From: Bradyrhizobium sp. Tv2a-2 | GTDB lineage: Bacteria; Pseudomonadota; Alphaproteobacteria; Rhizobiales; Xanthobacteraceae | Reading direction: 5' to 3' | Assembly (NCBI RefSeq): GCF_000472425.1 | Contig: NZ_AXAI01000011.1 | Span: 186,001-250,000 of the forward strand | DNA: 64,000 nucleotides | The notes under the pieces: model-generated | What the model saw: the letters and a program-made list of their open reading frames with translations, nothing else | Database searches by the model: none | Told to the model about the DNA's origin: nothing | Made by a program: the position numbers and the translations under genes | In this document: positions 41,442-49,125 of the stretch, one piece after another | Layout of the letters: each line of letters begins with the position of its first letter | Position numbering within the stretch: the stretch's first letter is position 1

Positions 41442-42269
41442 ATGATGAACGTCCACACCTCCTCCGCCCGCAACGAACGCAGCCACCCCTTGCATGTCGG
41501 CGAGCTCTTGCGTGAATGGCGGCAGCGTCGCCATCTGAGCCAGCTCGATCTGTCCGTCGACGCCGAGATCTCGGCGCGGCACTTGAGCTTTATGGAAACG
41601 GGCCGCGCCGCGCCCTCGCGCGAGATGGTGCTGAAGCTTGCCGAACGGCTCGACGTCCCCTTGCGCGAGCGCAATGTGCTGCTCGTCGCTGCCGGCTTCG
41701 CGCCGGCCTTTCCGCAACGCTCGCTGGATGATCCCATGCTCAAATCCGCGCGCCAGGCGATCGATCTCGTGCTGAAGGCTCATGAGCCCAATCCGGCGCT
41801 GGCCTATGACCGTCACTGGAATCTCGTTACCGCCAACCGCATGGTGGCGCCGCTGCTCGACGGCATTCCCGAGCGGCTGCTTGGGCAGCCCTTCAACATT
41901 CTAAGACTTGCCTTCCATCCGGAGGCGCTGGCGCCGCGTACGGTCAATCTCGCCGAATGGTGCGGGCATCTGCTGGAGCGGCTGCACCGCCAATGCGAGG
42001 CGACCGCCGACCCCGAGTTGCTCAAGCTCTACAACGATCTCAAGGCCTATCCCATCCCGGCCCGCAGCGCTCCGCTGCCGCCTGACAACAATGTCGCGAT
42101 CCCCCTGAAGCTCAGGCACAATGGCGAGGTCCTGAGCTTCATCTCCACCACCATGGTGTTCGGCACGCCTGTCGACGTGACGCTGTCCGAGCTCGCGCTG
42201 GAGACCTTCTTTCCGGCGGACGATCTGACGGCTGCGCGGATGCGCCAGATGGCGGCGGCGCTAGGATAG
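41442..42269 (+). CDS. XRE-family regulator with MmyB-like ligand domain
   Basis: A 275-residue regulator. The N-terminal Cro/C1 helix-turn-helix is at about 20-85 (LLREWRQRRHLSQLDLSVDA; EISARHLSFMETGRAAPSRE). The C-terminal MmyB-like PAS domain is at about 105-270 (VLKAHEPNPALAYDRHWNLV; PFNILRLAFHPEALAPRTVN). Such regulators commonly sit beside dehydrogenases or oxidoreductases they control. Here a flavoprotein oxidoreductase converges from the other strand. Confidence 0.92.
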   Translation: MMNVHTSSARNERSHPLHVGELLREWRQRRHLSQLDLSVDAEISARHLSFMETGRAAPSREMVLKLAERLDVPLRERNVLLVAAGFAPAFPQRSLDDPMLKSARQAIDLVLKAHEPNPALAYDRHWNLVTANRMVAPLLDGIPERLLGQPFNILRLAFHPEALAPRTVNLAEWCGHLLERLHRQCEATADPELLKLYNDLKAYPIPARSAPLPPDNNVAIPLKLRHNGEVLSFISTTMVFGTPVDVTLSELALETFFPADDLTAARMRQMAAALG

Positions 42270-42296
42270 AGCTAACGCCGGACGCATGGCGAGGCA

Positions 42297-43658
42297 TTAT
42301 GGTGTCCAAGGCAGCGGAATGGCGGAGGCGAAGACATTGTCGGGATCGTAGCGTCGTTTGATCTCGATCAGCCTTGCTGCATTCTGGCCATAGCTCTGTC
42401 TTGCACGCTCCAGATCGTTGGGGCCGAGGAAGTTCGGATATCCGCCAGGCAGCGCCATGGTAAAAGTCTGCCGCGTGCGGCGGGCCCAGCTGCGATGCAA
42501 TACCTCGTCCATCCCGTCCGCGTGAGCCGGACAAGTTGCCAGCATTTCAAGCATGACATGATCGCGGCGAAGGCCGAACGCCGTTTCGGAGTCCGACACA
42601 CGGGATGCCGCGCCCCGGAATTCATGGGTGATGATGGCGCATCCTGGCGACACCGCGGTTTCCATCCCATGGATGATCATGTCGATTGTATCGAGATCGA
42701 GCGACGGCACCGAGCACGTTTCCACCACGACCCGCAATCCGTTGACAACGAAGGGATCGAACACGCTGAGCAGCGCGCCATAGGATGTCCGTTCGACTTT
42801 TCCAGCAAGGAGGGTGCCAAGCCTCTGGAACGGTTCAAGGGCCCTTTCGGCTTGTTCCGGCAGGCCACTCCAGATTGGGATTACCATCGCCACAAGCGTA
42901 CCGGAGGGATCGGCGATGGCCACGATCTGAACGGACAACTCATCCGGCGCTGTCGCCGTCAGGGAATTGCATGCTTCGAGCACTGTGCGCGCCTCGCTGA
43001 AGGGATAGACGAACACGCCGGAATAAACGGCGGGCAGGTCATGCGCATGGTGACGCATCGCGACCACCGCGCCGAAATTGCCGCCCCCGCCACGCAATGC
43101 CCAAAACAAGTCGGCGTTGCTTTCGTTGTCTGCGGAGACAATGCGTCCGTCGGCAAGCACGACCTGTGCCGCAACCATGTTGTCAAGCGCCAGTCCGAAG
43201 CGTCCGTTCAAGGGGCCATAGCCTCCGCCAAGTGTGAGCCCCGCCATTCCGACACAGGAGCACGAGCCGGTAACGACGGCACGCCCGAGCGGATCGGTGA
43301 TCGCGGTGACGTCTGCGGCGCGAGCGCCACCTCCAATCGTCGCTGTGCGCTGGTCGGCATCGAGGACGACGTGCCGCATGCCGGTCATGTCGGCCACGAT
43401 CCCGTCGCAGAGCGCGCGACCGGCCCAGTCGTGGCCGCCGCCACGGATCGAGAGTGGCAGGTCGTGCTCGCGCGCGGCCCGAATGGCGGTCTGAAGGTCC
43501 TCGGCGGTCCTGCAATGGAAGACTGCTCGCGGCATGACGCCGCTCGTCTTGGCCCAAATGTTGATGGCAGTCGCGTAGCGATCCTCGCCCGGTACTGACA
43601 CAAGTTCAGGCAATTGGCGCTTCAGGCGCGTCGGCGCGGTTTCGAGCGAAGCAAACAT
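42297..43658 (-). CDS. FAD-binding (berberine-bridge type) oxidoreductase
   Basis: A 453-residue flavoprotein with an FAD_binding_4 domain (about 45-210) and a C-terminal BBE segment. The start MFASLETAPT at 43658 follows GGAGGA. H76 in SIRGGGHDWAGRALCDG is the expected site of covalent FAD attachment, and GGGYGPLNGRFGLALDNMVA completes the fold. The C-terminal BBE motif is YGQNAARLIEIKRRYDPDNV. Substrates of this class include sugars, alkaloids and alcohols; none can be chosen here. It lies 119 bp downstream of an AraC gene on the same strand. Confidence 0.9.
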   Translation of the reverse strand: MFASLETAPTRLKRQLPELVSVPGEDRYATAINIWAKTSGVMPRAVFHCRTAEDLQTAIRAAREHDLPLSIRGGGHDWAGRALCDGIVADMTGMRHVVLDADQRTATIGGGARAADVTAITDPLGRAVVTGSCSCVGMAGLTLGGGYGPLNGRFGLALDNMVAAQVVLADGRIVSADNESNADLFWALRGGGGNFGAVVAMRHHAHDLPAVYSGVFVYPFSEARTVLEACNSLTATAPDELSVQIVAIADPSGTLVAMVIPIWSGLPEQAERALEPFQRLGTLLAGKVERTSYGALLSVFDPFVVNGLRVVVETCSVPSLDLDTIDMIIHGMETAVSPGCAIITHEFRGAASRVSDSETAFGLRRDHVMLEMLATCPAHADGMDEVLHRSWARRTRQTFTMALPGGYPNFLGPNDLERARQSYGQNAARLIEIKRRYDPDNVFASAIPLPWTP

Positions 43659-43777
43659 GCAGTCGTCCTCCGGTTCGGCGGCGCGAGCAGCAGGCTTCGC
43701 GCGGTCACAACCGTTACGGCAAGGACGGACTGGTCCTCGTGAAGATTCCTGCTGTTTTGCGCAGGCGACGTCGGACG

Positions 43778-44638
43778 TCAGGCGACTTGGGACGGTGCCA
43801 CGCCGTGGACACGGCGGACCCATCGCGACAAATGGCTTTGATCTGCAAAGCCGGTGTCGGCGGCAATTTCCGCCAGTCCCATCCGTCCCTCGCGTATGCG
43901 CCTGATGGCTTGTTGCAGGCGAAGATGAACAACATAGCGGTAGGGAGTCATGCCGATGGAGCGGGCGAATATGCGCGAGAAATGAAAAGGGCTGCGACCG
44001 GCCAGCGCTGCAAGTTCATCGACCTCGATCGGGTCGGCCAGATGCGCAAGGACATATTCCCTGATTTTCAGCAATGTAGCCCGCCCGAGGCTGGCTCGAC
44101 AGGCCCGCGGGCGGCTGGACGTGTGATCGGACAAGAGCGCGCCGACGAAGTCGCTGGCTGCGTCGTTCCAGAACAGCGGGCCGTTCGGGTACCCATTGTC
44201 GCTCTCCCGCCACAGCGACTGCGCAAGGTGGAGAAGCCGTTGATCGTAGCCAGACAGACGCTCCTTTAGCTCGACATCGAGTTCGCACTCCTCGGCAGCC
44301 GCCACAGCGAGCTGAGTGGGTTTGATCGCCACAAGCAGCGCGTCGAGCGTCGTCTCGGTCTCGACGGAGTTGTCGATTCCGGCCGGGCAAATTGCAATTG
44401 AGCCTTTTGTCGTTTCGTGCTGCAGCCTCTGGTCAGCCATGCGGCAATCGAGCCGCTGAAGAGGCGAATTCTGAAAGAACACCAGATGGTTCTGCGTGTT
44501 GGTGTCGAATTGGACGTAGCCTGCAAATTGCGCGCGTATGATACCGACACCGCTTTCCCCGGGGGGACTCTCCGCGTCGAGCGCGTGGGGGGAAACGCTG
44601 TCACCGCAAGTCCAGCGAACCTGCCCAGATTTTGTCAC
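43778..44638 (-). CDS. AraC-family transcriptional regulator
   Basis: I place the start at a GTG at 44638, which has GAGG 7 nt upstream and gives the usual length of 286 residues. The open frame continues to 44764 through a tandem repeat. The C-terminal double HTH is at about 190-286: IEVDELAALAGRSPFHFSRI, FARSIGMTPYRYVVHLRLQQ, GLAEIAADTGFADQSHLSRW. The N-terminal part is a cupin-like sensor domain. It probably regulates the flavoprotein gene immediately downstream on the same strand. Confidence 0.88.
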   Translation of the reverse strand: MTKSGQVRWTCGDSVSPHALDAESPPGESGVGIIRAQFAGYVQFDTNTQNHLVFFQNSPLQRLDCRMADQRLQHETTKGSIAICPAGIDNSVETETTLDALLVAIKPTQLAVAAAEECELDVELKERLSGYDQRLLHLAQSLWRESDNGYPNGPLFWNDAASDFVGALLSDHTSSRPRACRASLGRATLLKIREYVLAHLADPIEVDELAALAGRSPFHFSRIFARSIGMTPYRYVVHLRLQQAIRRIREGRMGLAEIAADTGFADQSHLSRWVRRVHGVAPSQVA

Positions 44639-44746
44639 ATGCGCCTCGCCAATAAATTCGATGATAAGAGCGCTCGCTAAGTTGTTCGTTGCTTCGGGCG
44701 TGGAAAAGAGGAACGCAGAGTTCACTGACGCAGATGTGAAGGGCCG

Positions 44747-44770
44747 TGACACCAGCCATGACACCAGCCA
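44747..44770. repeat. Tandem 12-bp repeat upstream of AraC gene
   Basis: TGACACCAGCCA occurs twice head to tail with no gap. It lies 109 bp upstream of the AraC start I prefer and within the open frame upstream of it. Tandem direct repeats are typical AraC operators, but function is unproven. Confidence 0.6.
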
Positions 44771-44939
44771 TGGCTCGAAACAAAGAGCGTGCGGTCTGAA
44801 AAGGGGGCATGGCCGGGGCGGTTGCCACCCCTGAGAATTGCGATCAATGCCGCACTAGCGGCAGAAAGTGCTGTCCACCGCGCTTGTTTGTTGGTCCAAT
44901 CGGGCTATCTTGGGCGGGCAATCCTCCTCCCAAGGGACC

Positions 44940-45611
44940 ATGCCCATGAGCACCTTGAAGCCTTTGACCATCGATATCGTTTCCGACGTGGTCTGCCCCT
45001 GGTGCTATATCGGCAAGCGACGGATCGAAAACGCGCTGAAGCTGGTGCCTGATGTGCCGGTGGAGGTGAATTTCCGTCCCTTCTTCCTCAATCCCTGGGT
45101 GCCGCGCGAGGGCATCAGCCGCGACGACTATCTCACCACCAAGTTCGGCTCGGTGGACGCCTATAAGGGCATCGCACAGCGCGTGGTCGCGGCCGCCGGC
45201 GAGGAGGGGTTGGTTTACCATCCGGAAAATGTGAAGCGCCAGCCCAACACGATCGACTGTCACCGCCTGATCCATTGGGCGGAGGCCATCGGCAAGGCGC
45301 CCGAGATGAAGCAGCGTCTGATGGAATTGTATTTCCGCGATGGCGGCGATCTCACCGATACGAACGTGCTGGTGCAGGCCGCGGCAGATGTGGGCCTCGA
45401 TGCCGACGACGTGCGCAAGCGCCTCGCAACGGATGAGGATGTCACGCTGATTTCGACGCTTGCTCAGGACGCAGCGGATAAGGGCATCCAGGGCGTGCCG
45501 ACCTACGTATTTGCGCAGAAATATGCCGTCTCCGGCGCACAGGACCCCGCGATGCTCGCGCGCGCCATCCGGCAGGTGTCGGAAGAGGTGAATGCGCAGG
45601 CAGCGGAGTAG
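44940..45611 (+). CDS. DsbA-family (FrnE-like) thiol oxidoreductase
   Basis: A 223-residue thioredoxin-fold protein of the DsbA/2-hydroxychromene-2-carboxylate isomerase group. The active site C19-P-W-C22 is in DIVSDVVCPWCYIGKRRIEN. It has the inserted helical domain and the C-terminal cis-Pro motif KGIQGVPTYVFAQKYAVSGA. No signal peptide, so cytoplasmic. FrnE-like members act in disulfide handling under oxidative stress. The start could also be the ATG two codons later (44946). Confidence 0.9.
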   Translation: MPMSTLKPLTIDIVSDVVCPWCYIGKRRIENALKLVPDVPVEVNFRPFFLNPWVPREGISRDDYLTTKFGSVDAYKGIAQRVVAAAGEEGLVYHPENVKRQPNTIDCHRLIHWAEAIGKAPEMKQRLMELYFRDGGDLTDTNVLVQAAADVGLDADDVRKRLATDEDVTLISTLAQDAADKGIQGVPTYVFAQKYAVSGAQDPAMLARAIRQVSEEVNAQAAE

Positions 45612-45667
45612 GCCGCGCTCTTGCTTAAGCCGGCGTTGGTTTCGTCCGAGGCGGTGCGGGCCGGCGT

Positions 45668-46870
45668 CTAGCGACGTCCGCGCAACAAGTGGACACCCCG
45701 TCGCGCCAGGTCGCGCAGCGATTGCCGCGCCATGAGCGCACCATGAATCATCTCCACCACCGGATCGTTCCGTCGCAGCGGGATCAACACATCGCCGACG
45801 GCAAGGCGGCCGCGCCAGATCGGATTGATCATGGGATGATCGGGGCTTGCGGTGGAATCCGCACTGTTGGTGTCTGGATTCGCACAGAGATGGCGAGTCA
45901 ACTCCAGTGTCAGTTGCACGCCGGGAGAGAATTTCGCAAAGCTTTCGTCGACGCCGAGCTTGAAGAAAAAAGCGCGATTGTTCTGGCGCAGCACGATGCC
46001 CGCGGCGACCGGAGTCGCGCCTGAACTCAAAGTGACGATTTCGCATTCGCCGTTCCCGGCGAGTGCGACCGTGGCGCGGCGGACGAAGGCGGCATCGCCG
46101 GCGACCTGCAGCAGCGCCGTGCCGCGCCTGCCCTTCCAGCCGCTGGCTTCGAGCTTGAGGAAAACCTCGACGGCGCCTGCAACCTCCTGCGGCGTCCGCG
46201 CGACCGCGAAGGAGACCGCGCCGTGCTCCGCTAAGCGATGCCGCCGCCGCCGCAGGTCCTTGAGCTTCTTGCTGCCGAGTGCATCGCGCAGCAGCGCCTC
46301 GGCATCGTGCGTCGCATCGAGCACCGCCCGCCGATGCGATTGCAGGACGCGCGGCCGCAGGCCTTCACGCAACGCGACGTCAGTGAGCACCCGCATCGCC
46401 TCGCCCTCGAGCGAGGTCTCGCGCAGCACCAGCGCCCGCGCGCCGGCGTCTCGCGCGGCCTGCAGCAGGCTGGCGGCTGCAGCTTCCGGCTGCTTGTGAT
46501 CTAGGAGCGGCGTGCACAGCGTGCCATAGGGATGGGCGGAAGTGAGTGCCGGCAGGGGAATGTTGAAAGCCCGCCGGAGCGGGACGACCGGCATCAGGCC
46601 GAGCAGCCGATGGGGCGAAGCGCTGTCCCACACTGCGAGCGCGGATGCGCCGGTGCGTCCGGGCGCCGTGGCGTTCACCGCAAGCATCCAGTCGGCTAGA
46701 TAATAAGCGTTGGGCTCGATGGCCCGGGCACTCAGTCCTTGCCACCGCTCGGCATCGATCGTGGCGAGCGGCGCAAGAGTGGCTGCCGGTGAAGACGCGC
46801 CGTCGGCCCGCATGCGCGCGGCCGTGGCATCTTCAATCGATGCGCGACGGAGCATCACTGTGTCGGTCAT
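45668..46870 (-). CDS. CelD/BcsL-type GNAT acetyltransferase
   Basis: A 400-residue protein of the group known as 'cellulose biosynthesis protein CelD' acetyltransferases. The GNAT_6 domain lies at about 200-345 (SKKLKDLRRRRHRLAEHGAV; EVFLKLEASGWKGRRGTALL; VAAGIVLRQNNRAFFFKLGV). I start at MTDTVMLRRASIEDATAARM (46870). The in-frame extension to 47194 lacks a ribosome site. No cellulose-synthase genes are nearby, so a role in surface polysaccharide acylation is only by family. Confidence 0.85.
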   Translation of the reverse strand: MTDTVMLRRASIEDATAARMRADGASSPAATLAPLATIDAERWQGLSARAIEPNAYYLADWMLAVNATAPGRTGASALAVWDSASPHRLLGLMPVVPLRRAFNIPLPALTSAHPYGTLCTPLLDHKQPEAAAASLLQAARDAGARALVLRETSLEGEAMRVLTDVALREGLRPRVLQSHRRAVLDATHDAEALLRDALGSKKLKDLRRRRHRLAEHGAVSFAVARTPQEVAGAVEVFLKLEASGWKGRRGTALLQVAGDAAFVRRATVALAGNGECEIVTLSSGATPVAAGIVLRQNNRAFFFKLGVDESFAKFSPGVQLTLELTRHLCANPDTNSADSTASPDHPMINPIWRGRLAVGDVLIPLRRNDPVVEMIHGALMARQSLRDLARRGVHLLRGRR

Positions 46871-47075
46871 CTCGGCCACATCCCGTTTCCACGTCTTTGG
46901 GCCATCCCCCGAACGGCCGGGGCAATCTAGCGGAAAGGTTGGAAGATACTGTTGGCGCGCGTGTTCAATTTGAGCGGTAATATTAACGGATGATTCACCC
47001 TTCGACCCGTTCCGACCGCGGTTTGGCCGGGCAAAATCGGACGACCAATATCGGATTTCAACAAACGGAGGATCC

Positions 47076-47510
47076 ATGAACCATACGCTCACCTCCTTCA
47101 CGCCGCTCGCCGCGCTTGTAGGTGGCGCGCTGATCGGCCTTGCCGCGGTTATGCTGATGGCGCTGACCGGGCGCATCGCCGGCGTCAGCGGCATAGCGGC
47201 GCGGTTGTTGCCGCCCTATGAGGACAACGAATTCGGCGGACGGCTCGCCTTTGTTGCAGGTCTGGTTGCGGCTCCGGTGCTCGTGCTGATCGTACGCGGA
47301 CATCTGCCGGAGCAGAGCATCGAGGCGGGCACGCCAGTGCTCCTGGCCGCGGGGCTCCTGGTCGGCTTTGGCTCGGTGTGGGGAAGCGGCTGCACGTCCG
47401 GTCATGGCGTGTGCGGGATTGCCCGGCTATCGGTACGTTCGCTGGTCGCTACCGCAGCTTTCATGGCTACGGGCATCGTGACCGTCTTCCTCATGCGTCA
47501 CGGGAGCTGA
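47076..47510 (+). CDS. YeeE/YedE-family sulfur transporter, N-terminal half
   Basis: The 144-residue membrane protein has four helices. The conserved cysteine motif is FGSVWGSGCTSGHGVCGIAR, as in YeeE/TsuA-like thiosulfate-uptake proteins. In many bacteria the transporter is one polypeptide. Here it is split with the next gene, as in the DUF6691 arrangement. ACGGAGGATCC provides the ribosome site. The gap to the second half is 5 nt. Confidence 0.9.
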   Translation: MNHTLTSFTPLAALVGGALIGLAAVMLMALTGRIAGVSGIAARLLPPYEDNEFGGRLAFVAGLVAAPVLVLIVRGHLPEQSIEAGTPVLLAAGLLVGFGSVWGSGCTSGHGVCGIARLSVRSLVATAAFMATGIVTVFLMRHGS

Positions 47511-47515
47511 ATCTC

Positions 47516-47983
47516 ATGGCCAATCTGCTGCAGTTCCTGATCGGTCTCATCTTCGGGCTCGGCCTTCTTGTGTCCGGCATGTCCAATCCGGCCAAGGTGC
47601 TCAATTTTCTCGATTTCGGTGCGGTTACCGCCGGCGGATGGGATCCGAGTCTGGCCTTCGTCATGGCCGGCGCCGTCGCGGTGACGTTTGTCGGCTTCCG
47701 CATCGTCCTTGCGCGATCGAAGCCGGTGTTCGCAGAGCGCTTCCAGCTGCCGACAAAGCGCGAGCTCGATCCGCGCATCCTTGCAGGTCCGGCGATTTTC
47801 GGCATTGGCTGGGGACTCGCAGGCTTCTGCCCCGGTCCGGCCTTCACGGCACTTGGCTTCGGCAGCCGCGCCTCTCTTATCTTCGTAGCCGCGATGCTGT
47901 TCGGCATGTGGCTCGCGCGCTATCTCGGCCAGCTTCCGCAGCCGTCGGGGCTCGTGGCGCCCGCCGATCCGCTCGAGGGCTAG
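47516..47983 (+). CDS. YeeE/YedE-family sulfur transporter, C-terminal half (DUF6691)
   Basis: The 155-residue membrane protein begins MANLLQFLIGLIFGLGLLVS and carries GMSNPAKVLNFLDFG and the cysteine motif GIGWGLAGFCPGPAFTALGF. Both are diagnostic of the second half of YeeE/YedE. With its upstream partner it should form one transporter for thiosulfate or a related sulfur compound. The ATG at 47516 is chosen over an upstream frame that overlaps the first half. It overlaps the convergent lipoprotein gene by 4 nt. Confidence 0.9.
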   Translation: MANLLQFLIGLIFGLGLLVSGMSNPAKVLNFLDFGAVTAGGWDPSLAFVMAGAVAVTFVGFRIVLARSKPVFAERFQLPTKRELDPRILAGPAIFGIGWGLAGFCPGPAFTALGFGSRASLIFVAAMLFGMWLARYLGQLPQPSGLVAPADPLEG

Positions 47984-48402
47984 ATCGGCTCGTAGTTCTC
48001 GCTCAGGCAATTGTCGTCGGCATCGACGCGCCGGCGATCGACGATCTCGCTTTCGCTGATGAAGATGCGATAGGTCTGCGTGCCGATCGGCTGGCCGTTG
48101 GCGGAATTGACCTCGGCCTTGACGCAGGCCGTCCAGCCGGGGCCGCGCGGATCATGCAGCGGCCGCGACACCCGCACGTCGTGCGGATTGGAGGTCGAGA
48201 CGAACACCGAATCCATCTTGTCGTGGACCAGCTGCTTGACATTCGGCGGCGGCTCGGGCGGCGGCGGGTCGGCGTCCTTCAGGCGCATGAAACCGGGCAC
48301 CGGCGCGCGGCTGTCGGCAAAACCACATGCCGAAAGCGCCAGCGCAGCGCCTCCAGCCAGACATAAGCGAACGACCTGATGCCACCCCATGGGCCTTGCC
48401 AT
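47980..48402 (-). CDS. Putative lipoprotein (140 aa)
   Basis: A 140-residue protein with a signal peptide ending in a lipobox (LALSACGFADSRAPVPG, Cys about residue 26). A Pro-rich linker follows (PPPPEPPPNVKQLVHDKM). The mature domain contains DPRGPGWTACVKAEVNSANG and TQTYRIFISESEIVDRRRVD, with two cysteines. Family not recognised; similar proteins are common in Bradyrhizobium. The predicted location is the outer or inner membrane periplasmic face. Confidence 0.82.
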   Translation of the reverse strand: MARPMGWHQVVRLCLAGGAALALSACGFADSRAPVPGFMRLKDADPPPPEPPPNVKQLVHDKMDSVFVSTSNPHDVRVSRPLHDPRGPGWTACVKAEVNSANGQPIGTQTYRIFISESEIVDRRRVDADDNCLSENYEPI

Positions 48403-48659
48403 ATGACCGAAAAAAATGGCGATGCAACTTCGAGAGCCCGCAATCCACGATCAACAATTGCTGAATGAGTCAGGTGTTTTATTGCTGAATGTTGCTGGGG
48501 TCGCCGAAACGGGCGGGACCGGGATGCGAGCCTGCCCTTCGCAAGGGGCCACAGGCAACGGGCCGTCGATTAAATAATGGAAAGCCCGTGTACAGGTGCT
48601 TTGCCGCTGATCTGTTGCGGGATAGCTTTGCGTTCGCGACGGTACGGAGGACCATACCA

Positions 48660-48911
48660 ATGCGCTCTGTGGTGATTGGGGCAGTTGTTCTGGCAATTGC
48701 GGCGCTGGGGGGCATACCCGCACAGGCGCAGATGGGCGGTGGCGGCGGCCGGCACCATCAAGGCGGTGACGCGAAGTCCGATCAGAAGAAGCCGCAGGTC
48801 GACGAGAAGGCCTACAAGGCCGCGCTTGATCGTATCCCTGAGCCGAAGGAAAAATACGATCCGTGGGGCGGAGCGCGACCTGCCACTCCCGACAGCAAGA
48901 AGCCCAAGTGA
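48660..48911 (+). CDS. Small exported 'DPWG' protein, copy 1
   Basis: An 83-residue protein with signal peptide (MRSVVIGAVVLAIAALGGIP, cleavage after AQA). A Gly/His-rich stretch follows, and then YKAALDRIPEPKEKYDPWGG. The C-terminal segment shares the pattern 'YK.(A/S)L..IP....DPWG..R..TP' with the 113-residue protein at 52565. Charged and probably disordered in the periplasm. No known function. Confidence 0.8.
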   Translation: MRSVVIGAVVLAIAALGGIPAQAQMGGGGGRHHQGGDAKSDQKKPQVDEKAYKAALDRIPEPKEKYDPWGGARPATPDSKKPK

Positions 48912-49125
48912 GAACAAGGCCCGATCAGCGGCGCATGCGAGCTCGCTGATGGGAGCTGTTGCCGTGTACCTCGCCGTCCGATAGCGCTATCACGCCATCA
49001 GTCCCTGCGGGCGGCGCTTCGTCACGCGGGCGCAGCCATTCGCCCCGCCGCCGCTGGACTGAGATGCAGGCGGTGAATTGAATAACGGACTCAATCGCGG
49101 GGTATCGAGCGGCGAGTTCCAGGAC

